From positions 10,713-74,712 of the forward strand of contig JBKBHF010000017.1 of NCBI GenBank assembly GCA_046297695.1: DNA of 64,000 nt, in the 5' to 3' direction. Both the position numbers and the translations under genes were made by a program. Below the pieces are notes generated by a model. That model was not told where the DNA came from. It searched no databases and saw only the letters and a program-made list of their open reading frames with translations. Below, in pieces: positions 1 to 9,300 of the stretch. The DNA is from Permianibacter sp046297695 (GTDB taxonomy: Bacteria > Pseudomonadota > Gammaproteobacteria > Enterobacterales > Permianibacteraceae). How positions within the stretch are numbered: the first letter of the stretch is position 1; each line of letters opens with the position of its first letter.

Positions 1-237
1 CGCGATGGCGGTTACGGTCCGCAAAACCCACGAGGCGAACCCTACCCAGTCAACAGCCACGATGATGCGAACCGTCTCCGGCGTGTTCAGGAATTGATGA
101 AGGAGCTGGCTGCCGCGCCGCTGTCAGCCACCGAACAGCAGCGCCGTGAACAGCTCATGTGGCTGCAGCAGCGAGGACTGATTGAGAACGCAATGCTGAT
201 CTGGTTTCAGAATTGCGAGCCAGCGCAAAACAACTAG
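1..237 (+). CDS. C-terminal part of an unknown protein (cut by window edge)
   Basis: The reading frame is open from the first base to a TAG at 235–237 and gives 78 residues. The N-terminal part is Gly/Pro/Asn-rich (RDGGYGPQNPRGEP). The rest looks helical and Gln/Arg/Leu-rich (LSATEQQRREQLMWLQQRGL). No family is recognised. It points towards dnaJ, which is on the opposite strand, so the two genes converge with about 95 bases between them. That it is a real gene is inferred from the uninterrupted frame and plausible composition only. Confidence 0.5.
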   Translation, partial: RDGGYGPQNPRGEPYPVNSHDDANRLRRVQELMKELAAAPLSATEQQRREQLMWLQQRGLIENAMLIWFQNCEPAQNN

Positions 238-333
238 CGAGAATCTTCGCTCCGTGCGTCTGGCACCCTGAGCCAGCGGCTACCGCTGAAAGAATGTCCT
301 CCCCTGCAGGACAACAGGAGAGGATGGCTTGAA

Positions 334-1476
334 CTATTTGCGCAGGTCGTCAAAGAACTTCTTGACGCCGTCGAACCAGGAGTCCGCACGCGGACTGTGG
401 TTGGGTTCTTCCTTCAGCGCTTTCTCGAACTCTTGAAGCAGGGCTTTCTGCTTGGCGTTGAGTTTGACCGGGGTTTCGATCACCACGCGACACAGCAGAT
501 CGCCCGGCGCGCCGCCGCGCATCGGCACCACGCCTTTGCCGCGCAGCCGGAACAATTTGCCGGTCTGGGTTTCGGCCGGCACCTTCAGCATCACGCGGCC
601 ATCGAGCGTCGGCACTTCGACTTCGCCGCCGAGCGCGGCAGTGGCAAAGCTGACCGGCACTTCGCAGAACAGGTTGTTTTCTTCGCGCTGGAAAATCGGG
701 TGTTCTTTGACGTGGATATGCACGTACAGATCGCCCGGTGCTGCACCGGCGACACCCGCTTCCCCTTCGCCAGACAAGCGAATGCGATCGCCGTTGTCGA
801 CACCGGCCGGTACTTTCACTGACAACGTACGCTCTTTCTGGACCCGGCCCTGGCCATGGCAGCTACCACAAGGGTCTTTGATCACGGTGCCGCGACCATG
901 ACAGGCCGGGCAGCTTTGCTGGATCGAGAAGAAACCTTGCGACATCCGGACCTGACCGGCGCCACCGCAGGTGTTACAGGTGATCGGCGACGAACCTTTC
1001 TTGGCGCCGGAACCGGAGCAGGTATCGCAGCGCTGCCAACTGGGCACGCGCAGTTCAACCTTGGTACCACGCACCGCTTCTTCGAGGCTCAACTCGAGGT
1101 TGTAGCGCAGATCGGCGCCACGCGCGGCACGACCGCCACCACCACCGCGACCTCCGCCGAAAATATCGCCGAAGACATCGCCGAAAATATCCTGGAATGA
1201 CGCACCGCCGAACGGATCGCCGCCACCACCGCGGCCGCCTGCCATGTTCGGATCGACACCGGCATGACCGAAGCGATCGTAGGCTGCCCGTTTGTCGTCA
1301 TCCGACAGAATCTCGTAGGCCTCTTTCGCCTCTTTGAATTTTTCTTCGGCGTCCTTGGCATCCGGGTTGCGATCCGGATGGTATTTCATGGCGAGCTTGC
1401 GATACGCGGTTTTGATTTCCGCGGCATCGGCATTTTTCGCCACACCGAGCACGTCGTAGTAATCGCGTTTGGCCAT
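334..1476 (-). CDS. dnaJ: Chaperone protein DnaJ (Hsp40)
   Basis: Cytoplasmic co-chaperone that delivers unfolded clients to DnaK and stimulates its ATPase. The 380 residues show the full type I layout: an N-terminal J domain with HPD at residues 33–35, a Gly/Phe-rich linker (about 75–118), a zinc domain with four CxxCxGxG repeats (CDTCSGSG, CNTCGGAG, CPACHGRG, CGSCHGQG, about 150–210) and C-terminal substrate-binding domains. The length matches the family. It is the last gene of grpE–dnaK–dnaJ, 164 bases after dnaK. That gap holds three hairpins, so dnaJ may receive fewer transcripts than dnaK. No sigma-32-like promoter was seen directly ahead of it. Confidence 0.98.
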   Translation of the reverse strand: MAKRDYYDVLGVAKNADAAEIKTAYRKLAMKYHPDRNPDAKDAEEKFKEAKEAYEILSDDDKRAAYDRFGHAGVDPNMAGGRGGGGDPFGGASFQDIFGDVFGDIFGGGRGGGGGRAARGADLRYNLELSLEEAVRGTKVELRVPSWQRCDTCSGSGAKKGSSPITCNTCGGAGQVRMSQGFFSIQQSCPACHGRGTVIKDPCGSCHGQGRVQKERTLSVKVPAGVDNGDRIRLSGEGEAGVAGAAPGDLYVHIHVKEHPIFQREENNLFCEVPVSFATAALGGEVEVPTLDGRVMLKVPAETQTGKLFRLRGKGVVPMRGGAPGDLLCRVVIETPVKLNAKQKALLQEFEKALKEEPNHSPRADSWFDGVKKFFDDLRK

Positions 1477-1505
1477 TTTGCGAGCAATACCCTAACAAGA
1501 CGTAA

Positions 1506-1576
1506 GGCGGATTCGGGCCAACGACCCAATCCGCCATAGTTTTCAGTTGCGCACGCCTCTCGAATGCTTGAGAGGC
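1506..1576 (-). other. Hairpins in the dnaK–dnaJ gap
   Basis: Two stem-loops lie in the transcribed gap upstream of dnaJ. The first pairs GGCGGATT (1506–1513) with AATCCGCC (1528–1535), extended by a GGG/CCC pairing. The second pairs GCCTCTC (1555–1561) with GAGAGGC (1570–1576). Neither is followed by a T-run on the minus strand. RNA processing or stability is a possible role; this is inference. Confidence 0.5.
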
Positions 1577-1606
1577 GGCTTGCCATGCAAGCGGCGCCCC
1601 CACCGG

Positions 1607-1630
1607 GCCCTCCCCGCGAACGGGGAGGGC
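1607..1630 (-). repeat. REP-like palindrome just after dnaK
   Basis: GCCCTCCCCG (1607–1616) pairs perfectly with CGGGGAGGGC (1621–1630) around a 4-base loop, 10 bases past the dnaK stop. There is no T-run, so it is a poor Rho-independent terminator. On the minus strand the stem is followed by CCGGTGGGGG, close to the GGGGAGGGCCGGGGTGGGG end of the copy at 57515–57547. It therefore probably belongs to a dispersed repeat family. It may limit read-through from dnaK to dnaJ or protect the dnaK mRNA end. Confidence 0.65.
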
Positions 1631-1640
1631 GTTTGGCGGA

Positions 1641-3563
1641 TTACTTCTTGTCTTTGACTTCTTCGAACTCGGCGTCGACAAAATCGCCTTCCGGCTTCGG
1701 GGTATCGCCGCCGGCCTGCGCTTGCTCGGCGCCGGCCGCACCGGCGTTCTGATACATGCGCTCGCCGATTTTGCTGGACGCTTTTGCCAGCGCTTCGGTT
1801 TTGGCGTCAATGGCGGCTTTGTCGTCGCCTTTCAACACCGTTTCGAGATCCTTGATCGCCGCTTCGATGGCTTCTTTTTCACCGGCTTCGACCTTGAGCG
1901 ACTCATCGCCGAGCGCCTTGCGGGTGGCGTGAATCATCGCATCGGCACGGTTGCGTGCTTCGACCAATTCCTGGAACTTGCGGTCTTCGTCGGCATGCGC
2001 TTCGGCATCGCGGACCATGCGCTGGATCTCTTCCTCGGTCAGACCCGAGTTGGCCTTGATCTCGATGCGCTGCTGCTTGCCGGTCGCCTTGTCCACCGCC
2101 GACACGTGCATGATGCCGTTGGCGTCAATGTCGAAGGTGACTTCAATCTGCGGCGTACCGCGCGGTGCCGGCGGAATGCCGGCCAGATCGAACTTCCCGA
2201 GCGATTTGTTCTGCGCGGCCATCTTGCGCTCGCCTTGCAGTACGTGCACGGTGACCGCACTCTGGTTGTCATCAGCAGTCGAGAACACCTGCGATTTTTT
2301 GGTCGGGATGGTGGTGTTCTTCTCGATCATCACGGTCATCACGCCACCCATGGTCTCGATACCGAGCGACAGCGGGGTCACGTCGAGCAGCAACACGTCG
2401 CGGACATCGCCGGACAGCACGGCCCCCTGAATGGCGGCACCAACGGCCACGGCTTCGTCCGGGTTGACATCCTTGCGCGGTTCTTTGCCGAAGAACTCGG
2501 CAACCACTTGCTGCACTTTCGGCATCCGGGTCTGGCCACCGACCAGGATCACTTCATCAATGTCCTTGACGGTCAGGCCAGCATCCTTGATCGCGGTACG
2601 AACCGGTTCGATCGTGCGCTGCACCAGCTCATCGACCAGCGACTCCAGCTTGGCACGGGTCAGCTTCAGCACCAAGTGCTTCGGACCGCTGGCATCAGCG
2701 GTGATGTACGGCAGGTTGACTTCGGTCTGGGTCGACGACGACAGCTCGATCTTGGCTTTTTCGGCGGCTTCTTTCAGCCGCTGCATTGCCAGTGCGTCGC
2801 CGTGCAGATCCATGCCCGATTCTTTCTTGAACTCGTCGCAAAGATACTCGATCACGCGCAGGTCGAAGTCTTCGCCACCAAGGAAGGTGTCGCCATTGGT
2901 CGACAGCACTTCGAAGGTTTTCTCACCATCGACCTCACCGATTTCGATGATCGAAATATCAAACGTACCACCGCCCAGGTCGTACACGGCAATTTTCTTG
3001 TCGCCACGGCCGCCCTTGTCGAGACCGTAAGCCAGCGCCGCCGCAGTCGGCTCGTTGATGATGCGCTTGACGTCGAGACCGGCGATACGGCCGGCGTCCT
3101 TGGTCGCCTGCCGCTGCGAGTCATTGAAGTAAGCCGGCACCGTGATCACGGCTTCGGTGACTTCTTCGCCGAGGTAATCTTCGGCGGTCTTTTTCATTTT
3201 CTTCAGCACTTCGGCGCTGATCTGCGGCGGCGCCATCGGTTTGCCGTCGACTTCGACCCAGGCATCACCGTTTTTGGCCGGGATGATCTTGTACGGCACC
3301 ATTTTGATGTCTTTCTGCACGACTTCGTCATTGAAGTTGCGGCCGATCAGACGCTTTACGGCGTACAACGTGTTCTTCGGATTGGTCACCGCCTGACGCT
3401 TGGCACTCTGGCCGACGAGGATCTCGCCGTCCTTGCTGAACGCGACAATCGACGGCGTGGTGCGGGCGCCTTCGCTGTTTTCGATGACGCGGGTGTTCTG
3501 GCCTTCCAGGATCGCCACGCAGCTGTTGGTGGTACCCAGATCGATGCCGATAATCTTGCCCAT
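1641..3563 (-). CDS. dnaK: Chaperone protein DnaK (Hsp70)
   Basis: ATP-driven cytoplasmic Hsp70 that folds and disaggregates proteins with DnaJ and GrpE. The 640 residues begin MGKIIGIDLGTTNSC, the diagnostic actin-fold phosphate loop, and continue through the nucleotide-binding domain (AVYDLGGGTFDIS) to the substrate domain and the acidic tail EFEEVKDKK. The start at 3563 is chosen over an in-frame codon seven residues upstream because it has a good Shine-Dalgarno (AGGAG about 6 bases ahead) and matches the family N-terminus. It lies between grpE and dnaJ and has its own sigma-32-like promoter overlapping the grpE stop. Confidence 0.99.
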   Translation of the reverse strand: MGKIIGIDLGTTNSCVAILEGQNTRVIENSEGARTTPSIVAFSKDGEILVGQSAKRQAVTNPKNTLYAVKRLIGRNFNDEVVQKDIKMVPYKIIPAKNGDAWVEVDGKPMAPPQISAEVLKKMKKTAEDYLGEEVTEAVITVPAYFNDSQRQATKDAGRIAGLDVKRIINEPTAAALAYGLDKGGRGDKKIAVYDLGGGTFDISIIEIGEVDGEKTFEVLSTNGDTFLGGEDFDLRVIEYLCDEFKKESGMDLHGDALAMQRLKEAAEKAKIELSSSTQTEVNLPYITADASGPKHLVLKLTRAKLESLVDELVQRTIEPVRTAIKDAGLTVKDIDEVILVGGQTRMPKVQQVVAEFFGKEPRKDVNPDEAVAVGAAIQGAVLSGDVRDVLLLDVTPLSLGIETMGGVMTVMIEKNTTIPTKKSQVFSTADDNQSAVTVHVLQGERKMAAQNKSLGKFDLAGIPPAPRGTPQIEVTFDIDANGIMHVSAVDKATGKQQRIEIKANSGLTEEEIQRMVRDAEAHADEDRKFQELVEARNRADAMIHATRKALGDESLKVEAGEKEAIEAAIKDLETVLKGDDKAAIDAKTEALAKASSKIGERMYQNAGAAGAEQAQAGGDTPKPEGDFVDAEFEEVKDKK

Positions 3564-3647
3564 GGTGTACTCCTGATGCCTCAATTCAATTCGGTTTGGG
3601 GGAAGCGCCGCGACTGTTGTCGGCTGACGCTCGCTTCATGGCAGAGA

Positions 3648-3675
3648 AAGTGGGGTTATTCGTTGCCGGATCAAG
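3648..3675 (-). promoter_or_regulatory. Sigma-32-type promoter for dnaK
   Basis: On the minus strand CTTGAT (3670–3675) is followed after 14 bases by CCCCACTT (3648–3655), close to the sigma-32 consensus CTTGAA–N13/14–CCCCATNT. The -35 overlaps the grpE stop codon, and the -10 lies about 85 bases ahead of the dnaK start. This would give dnaK–dnaJ a heat-inducible start separate from grpE. Confidence 0.65.
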
Positions 3676-4240
3676 CGCTGGTATCGATTTTTGTTGCCGG
3701 GCCGCGCGACACAATGACCCGCGCCGGGCGCAGCAGCCGACCATGCAACGTATAACCTTTCTGCAACACCATCATCACGGTGTCGGCCGGCAGGTCCGGG
3801 TTCTCCTGGGCGACCATGGCTTCATGCAGGTTGGCATCGAACGGTTTGTTCAGCGCGTCAATGACCTGGACACCGAACTTCTCCAGCGTTGCCAGCAGCT
3901 TGCGGCCGGTCAGCTCCAGCCCTTCGTGCATGCGCTTGCCTTCGTCGGTTTCGACTTTCAGGGCGAGGCCTTGATCGAGGCTGTCCAGCACATCCAGCAA
4001 CTCGCCACAGAGCTTCTCGACCGCAAACTTGGCCGACTGCTCGGCATTGCGCTCAGCCCGACGGACCAGGTTGTCGGCATCGGCCTTGGTGCGCAGCACC
4101 AGCTCCCAGTTCTGCTTGGCCTTCTCTTCGGCGCTGGCCAGATCGGCCCGCAGCTTGTCGACTTCGCCCTGGAAATCGGCCTGGCTGGCAGCAGCGCTTT
4201 CCTGGCCCGAGCTTTCAGGCTGGAGGTTTTCGGTAGTCAT
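3671..4240 (-). CDS. grpE: Nucleotide exchange factor GrpE
   Basis: Releases ADP from DnaK and so resets the chaperone cycle. The 189 residues are of typical length. A polar, Gln/Ser-rich N-terminus (MTTENLQPESSGQ) is followed by the long coiled coil (about 25–90) and the C-terminal beta domain with the signature segment HEAMVAQENPDLPADTVMMV. A purine-rich GAGGGA precedes the ATG. It is first in grpE–dnaK–dnaJ and is served by the sigma-32-type promoter at 4306–4333. Confidence 0.98.
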   Translation of the reverse strand: MTTENLQPESSGQESAAASQADFQGEVDKLRADLASAEEKAKQNWELVLRTKADADNLVRRAERNAEQSAKFAVEKLCGELLDVLDSLDQGLALKVETDEGKRMHEGLELTGRKLLATLEKFGVQVIDALNKPFDANLHEAMVAQENPDLPADTVMMVLQKGYTLHGRLLRPARVIVSRGPATKIDTSA

Positions 4241-4305
4241 GGAAATCCCTCAAAAACGGAACGACTGTACCCAGTAGTCTTGGCTCTGGGCGATTCTGGG
4301 GCGGG

Positions 4306-4333
4306 ATATGGGGGTATTGCTGGGAGATTCAAG
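4306..4333 (-). promoter_or_regulatory. Sigma-32-type promoter for grpE
   Basis: On the minus strand CTTGAA (4328–4333) is followed after 14 bases by CCCCATAT (4306–4313), a near-perfect sigma-32 match. It lies about 65 bases ahead of the grpE ATG. No CIRCE element (TTAGCACTC–N9–GAGTGCTAA) is visible in this region although hrcA is nearby. Confidence 0.8.
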
Positions 4334-4370
4334 GGCGATTTGCCCGGGCCAGATCACCGTTTTTTGGTCC

Positions 4371-4391
4371 CCCCGCCTTGTCAAGGCGGGG
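4371..4391. repeat. REP-like palindrome
   Basis: CCCCGCCTTG (4371–4380) and CAAGGCGGGG (4382–4391) form a perfect 10-bp inverted repeat, followed by TCAGGGGCGG. It shares its organisation (C-rich arm, CTTG/CAAG centre, G-rich arm, then a further G-run) with the copies at 4531–4551 and 57515–57547. Confidence 0.65.
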
Positions 4392-4530
4392 TCAGGGGCG
4401 GTTGAGCTCAGGACATGATGAGGTCCGGTAGTTGAGTTCAACTTGCAGACCAAGGTTTTGCTGTTAGCTGCCAGGAAGAGCCTATTTACTTATTCAACCT
4501 ATTCGCGCGCCTAGCTTAACCCCCCCCCAG

Positions 4531-4551
4531 CCCCTCCTTGCCAAGGAGGGG
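4531..4551. repeat. REP-like palindrome
   Basis: CCCCTCCTTG (4531–4540) and CAAGGAGGGG (4542–4551) form a perfect 10-bp inverted repeat preceded by a C-run and AG. It lies 140 bases from a second copy of the same type, a spacing common for REP pairs. Confidence 0.65.
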
Positions 4552-4694
4552 GCGATTGGCTCATTTCGTTGCCGTCTTGTGGCCCGAAGATGAGCTTGTT
4601 GTCCTTCACAGAATTAGTTCAACCGCGTTTCTTGTTTTGAAAAGATTGGTCCTGTAGATTTCTTCGCCAACACATCTCCATTCCTCCCTCAATA

Positions 4695-5132
4695 ATGCTG
4701 TCCTCACGTTGCACTCAATGCGGAGCGGATGCGGACCACATTTGGCGAGCCCAACAGGTATATGGTGTTTTGACCACCCCTCCGGAAAACTCAAACAATT
4801 TCGAGGGCATATTTTCCATAAAAAAAGACATGTCTCGCGAAACATGGGACATGCTAATAAAGGCAGCTTCACCGCCAAGTCAGCCTATTGCTTCGCCGTT
4901 AGTTATTTTATTGCTCATCATATTCAGCATTATTTCTGCGTACGTATTTTTTTTCGCCTTTCCGACCGGCATCCCAAGAAAGTCCGGCGCACTTTTTTTA
5001 CTTATTGTCGGAATTGTCGTCATTTTATCTTGGGAGTGGTCGGCGAAAAAACGGACGCCCGCTTATGAAGAAGCTCTGAAGGAATACAACAAAAGAATGA
5101 TCTGCACAAAGTGCAGTAAGGTCATCCACTAA
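4695..5132 (+). CDS. Small zinc-ribbon-like membrane protein, unknown function
   Basis: The 145 residues belong to no family I recognise. The N-terminus has a CTQCG pair (Cys-7 and Cys-10) and the C-terminus a matching CTKCSK pair, so the two ends could form one zinc ribbon. Between them are two hydrophobic helices (about 66–90 and 97–112) joined by a short loop containing FPTGIPRKSG. Base composition is clearly more AT-rich than the flanking genes, with many TTT, ATT and AAA codons, which suggests acquisition. It lies alone between grpE and hrcA, facing hrcA with only three bases between the stops. Start chosen at the first ATG; no strong Shine-Dalgarno. Confidence 0.7.
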   Translation: MLSSRCTQCGADADHIWRAQQVYGVLTTPPENSNNFEGIFSIKKDMSRETWDMLIKAASPPSQPIASPLVILLLIIFSIISAYVFFFAFPTGIPRKSGALFLLIVGIVVILSWEWSAKKRTPAYEEALKEYNKRMICTKCSKVIH

Positions 5133-5135
5133 CGA

Positions 5136-6176
5136 TTAAGCCTCATCACTCGTCAACGCCGACGACAATAACCGCGCCGTGATATCCACCACAGGAATCA
5201 CCCGGTCATAGGCCATCCGCGTAGGCCCAATCACTGCCAGCACGCCGACCCGTTCGCCATTGACTTCATACGGTGCGGCGATCAGGCTCGCGTTTTTCAT
5301 GCCCGGCTGCCCGGCTTCTTCGCCGATGAAAATCTGTACACCGTCGGCGGCGAGGCATTTGTCGAGCATGCTCAAGATTTGTTGTTTGCGCGTGAAAGCT
5401 TCGAACAGTTCGCGCAGGTTGGACAGGCCAGCCGGATCGGCGAGTTGCAGCAGGTTCATTTCACCGGCGACGTGAAAATCATCTTGTGGTTCGGCGGTGT
5501 CGAGCGCGGCTTCGGCAACGCGCAGCAGGCCGCTCATCATCCGATCCATCGCGGCGCGGTCGGCGCGCAGTTGACCGACGAGTTCGGTGCGCGCCTGACG
5601 CAGATCGCGACCGGCGAAATGCTGGTTGACGTAGTTGGCGGCTTGCTGCAGCTCATCACGGCTGTAATCGCGGTCGGTATGCAGGATACGGTTCTGCACT
5701 TCCCGATCCGACAGCACCAGCACCACCAGCACGCGGCGGCCGCCAATAGGCAGGAATTCGAGATGCTTGAGCGTCTGCACCTGCCGTTTCGGCACCCGGA
5801 CGAGGCCGGCCATGTGGGTCACTTCCGACAGCAGGTTGCTGGCTTGGGTCAGCAGTGAACCGGTATCGAGCTCCGGCTTCAGCTGAGCGCGGATCTGCGC
5901 CACTTCCCGTTCGGACAGCGACTTCACGGTCAGCAGTCGATCAACGAACAGGCGGTAGCCAAGTGCGGTGGGAATGCGGCCGGCCGAGGTGTGCGGCGTC
6001 TGGACAAAGCCCAGGTCTTCCAATTCCATCATCACGTTGCGGATGGTGGCGGAGCTGACCCCGAGGTTGCTGACTTCGGCCAGCGTTTTTGAGCCGACCG
6101 GCTGGCCGTCGCGCAGGTATTGCTCGACCAGTGCTTTCATCAGGACTTGGGCACGCTCACTGAATTGCCGGGTCAT
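5136..6176 (-). CDS. hrcA: Heat-inducible transcription repressor HrcA
   Basis: DNA-binding repressor that in other bacteria blocks groESL and dnaK operons by binding CIRCE. The 346 residues have the N-terminal winged helix (SSATIRNVMMELEDLGF, about 40–56), the conserved HTSAGRIPT segment and a central GAF-like domain; length is typical. It reads towards grpE but is separated from it by about 900 bases and an unrelated gene on the other strand, so the usual hrcA–grpE–dnaK–dnaJ operon is broken here. A TATACT-like -10 lies about 35 bases upstream, without a clear -35. Confidence 0.96.
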   Translation of the reverse strand: MTRQFSERAQVLMKALVEQYLRDGQPVGSKTLAEVSNLGVSSATIRNVMMELEDLGFVQTPHTSAGRIPTALGYRLFVDRLLTVKSLSEREVAQIRAQLKPELDTGSLLTQASNLLSEVTHMAGLVRVPKRQVQTLKHLEFLPIGGRRVLVVLVLSDREVQNRILHTDRDYSRDELQQAANYVNQHFAGRDLRQARTELVGQLRADRAAMDRMMSGLLRVAEAALDTAEPQDDFHVAGEMNLLQLADPAGLSNLRELFEAFTRKQQILSMLDKCLAADGVQIFIGEEAGQPGMKNASLIAAPYEVNGERVGVLAVIGPTRMAYDRVIPVVDITARLLSSALTSDEA

Positions 6177-6317
6177 GGCAGACGACTACAGGTGGCGGAA
6201 CATGGCCGGAGTATAAAGCCGAACGCCGCGGCCACCATACCCCGATGCAAGGAGGTAGGTGACCGCGGCGTCGGCGCTATGCGCTTTGCCTGAGGCTCTT
6301 GCGTGAGCCAATGCCGG

Positions 6318-9300
6318 TTAGCGCGGCCGCTCGATCTTGAACCAGGCGGCGTACATCGCCGGCAGCACCAGCAACGTCAGCGCGGTGGCGACCAGGAGGC
6401 CGCCCATGATGGCCACCGCCATCGGCCCCCAGAACACCGAACGGGCGAGCGGAATCATCGCCAGAATGGCGGCGAGCGCGGTCAGCATGATCGGCCGGAA
6501 CCGGCGCACGGCCGAACCGACAATCGCTTCCCACGGCGCGATGCCGCTGCCGATGTCCTGCTCGATCTGATCGACCAGAATCACCGAGTTGCGCATGATC
6601 ATCCCGGCCAGCGCGATCACCCCGAGCATCGCAACGAAACCGAAAGGCTGATTGAAGATCAACAGGAACGTCGTGACGCCGATGAGCCCCAGTGGCGCGG
6701 TCAGTAAGGTCAACGTGGTGCGCGCGAAGCTTTGCAGCTGCAGCATCAGCAAGGTGACGATCACTGCGATCATCAGCGGCACCTGGGCCTTGATCGACGC
6801 CTGCGACTTGGCGCTCTCGCCGAGCGACCCGCCGATCTCGATGCGATAGCCGGGTGGCATCTTGTCGCGGATCGGCTGCAGCAGCGGGTCGATCTGCTTG
6901 GTCACATCCGGTGCCTGGACATGATCCGGAATGTCGGAACGCACGGTGATGGTAGTCAGCCGATCGCGACGCCAGATCAAACCGTCTTCAGCTTCGTACT
7001 TGATGCGAGCGACCTGCGACAGCGGCACAAACCGACCGCCACCGACGTGGACGTTGATATCCTTGAGCCGCGACAGATCGCCGCGCTCGACATCGGTGGT
7101 GCGGGCAACGATATCGATCAGCTGATCGTTCTCGCGATACTGGGTGATCGGCAAACCGGTCAGCAGCGTGCGCAGGTTGTTCGACAACGCCTGGGTGGAG
7201 ATGCCGAGCGAACGGGCCTTGTCCTGATCCACCTCCAGCCGCACCGCCTTGGTCTTTTCAAACCAATCGAAGTTGACATCGACGGTGTTGGGGTTGGCAC
7301 GCATGACGGCTGCCACTTCGGTGGCATACGCACGCACCTGCGCCGGGTCATAACCCATGACACGGAACTGGACCGGGTAGCCCACCGGTGGCCCGTTCGG
7401 CAGCCGTGAGGCACGCGCCCGGACGCCCGGAAAATCCTCGTCGAAACGCCTGCGCAGATCAGCAAGCAGGGATTCGCGATCGTTCAGACTTTTGGCCAGA
7501 ATCACGAACTGCACCAGATTGGTATTCGGCATTTGCTGGTCAAGCACCAGCACGAAACGCGGGCTGCCGCCGCCCAGATAGGCGACATAGTTTTCGATGC
7601 GCGGGTCGTCCTTGAGCAGGGCTTCCAGCTTGCTCGCTTGCGCCTCCGTGGCAAGGTGTGATGAGCCTTCCGGCGACCACAAATCGACGATCAGCTCCGG
7701 GCGGGTCGAATCCGGGAAGAACTGTTGCTGGACGAAACGGAAACCGAGCACCGACAGCACAAACGCCACAACAGTGGCCGCAATGACCAGCCGGCGATGC
7801 TGCACGCACCAGTCCACCAGCGCCCGAAAACGCTGATAGAACGGTGAGTCATAGACATCGTGACCGTGGTGACCGTCGGCGAGGTTTTCCGGCAGCAGCT
7901 TGTAGCCAATGTAGGGGGTGAAAATCACCGCGACGAACCAGCTGATGATGAGCGCGAGCCCCACCACCGCAAAAATGCCGAAGGTGTACTCGCCGGCTGC
8001 CGACTCGGCCAAGCCCACTGGCAAGAAGCCGGCGGCGGTGATCAAGGTGCCGGTGAGCATAGGGAACGCCGTGCTGGTGTAGGCGAACGTTGCGGCCCGA
8101 ACCCGGTCCCAGCCTTGCTCAAGTTTGAGCTTCATCATTTCGACTGCGATGATCGCATCGTCGACCAGCAAACCCAGCGCGATGATCAGGGCGCCGAGCG
8201 AGATCTTCTGCAGGTCAATGCCAAACAGCCGCATGCACAAAAACACCGCCGCCAGCACCAGCGGAATCGACAGCGCCACCACCAAGCCGGTGCGCATGCC
8301 CAGACTGAAGAAGCTGACAATGAGCACGATGGCCACAGCTTCAAACAGCGTGCGCATGAATTCGTTGACCGAGCTTTTGACCACCGCTGGCTGGTCGGAT
8401 ACCCGATGCACATCGATACCAATCGGCAGACCCGCCTGCACTCGTGCCCAGGTTTCATCCAGCCGACGGCCGAGTTCAAGGATGTCGCCACCCGGTTGCA
8501 TCGACACCGACAAACCAATCGCATCCTGGCCTTTAAAGCGCATCCGCACACCCGGCGGATCGGCATAGCCGCGGTAAATGCGGGCGATGTCGCCGAGTCG
8601 GAAAATACGGCTGTTCGCCTGGATGCCGATTTCGCGGATGTGCTCGACCGTTTCAAAATTGCCGGTCACACGCAGGTAAACGCGATTGCTGTCAGTCACG
8701 ACATCGCCAGCCGAGGTCATCACGTTCTGACTTTGCAGCGTGGTAATGATGAGTCCCGGATCGAGACCGAGCGTCGCGAGCTTGCTGTCGGACAGTTCGA
8801 TATACACTTTCTCCGGCTGCACACCGAGCAGTTCCACTTTGGCGACATCCGGTACCCGCAGCAATTCCTGCCGGGCTTTTTCGGCATAGGCACGGAGCTC
8901 GGCCTGGCTGAAACCATCGGCGGTCAGCGCATAGATGTTGCCGAAGGTGTCTCCGAATTCGTCGTTGAAGAACGGCCCGATGACGTCACTCGGCAACGTG
9001 TGGCGGATATCGGAGAGTTTTTTTCGTACCTGGTACCAGGAATTGCTGATGGTGCTCGGGTCGACGTTGTCGCGCAGGAAGACAAAAATGTAGGCTTCGC
9101 CCGGCTTGGAAAAACTGTTGACGTGATCGAGCCCCGGTGTTTCCTGTAGCTTCTTCTCGATGCGATCGGTGACTTGCTGCTCCATTTCACGGGCCGTTGC
9201 CCCTGGCCAGAAGACATTGACCACCATGACCCGGAACGTGAAGGACGGATCTTCGGCCCGGCCCAGTTTGAAATAGCTCATGACGCCGGCTGCGGCGATC

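Larger units (their letters stand above)
4241..4694. other. Non-coding region between grpE and a small membrane-protein gene
   Basis: This 454-base region separates two divergently transcribed genes. It contains the grpE sigma-32-type promoter (4306–4333) and two G/C-rich palindromes (4371–4391 and 4531–4551). No convincing gene was found. A short run of eight or nine C residues (about 4520–4528) directly precedes the second palindrome. Confidence 0.6.

Noticed and set aside
1722..3755. A frame of about 677 codons antisense to dnaK
   Set aside because: It mirrors the codon pattern of dnaK, has His/Arg/Leu-rich low-likelihood composition and no Shine-Dalgarno. Long antisense frames are expected opposite GC-rich conserved genes.
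4241..4694. CIRCE operator expected with hrcA
   Set aside because: No TTAGCACTC–N9–GAGTGCTAA or close variant was seen in either strand of this region.
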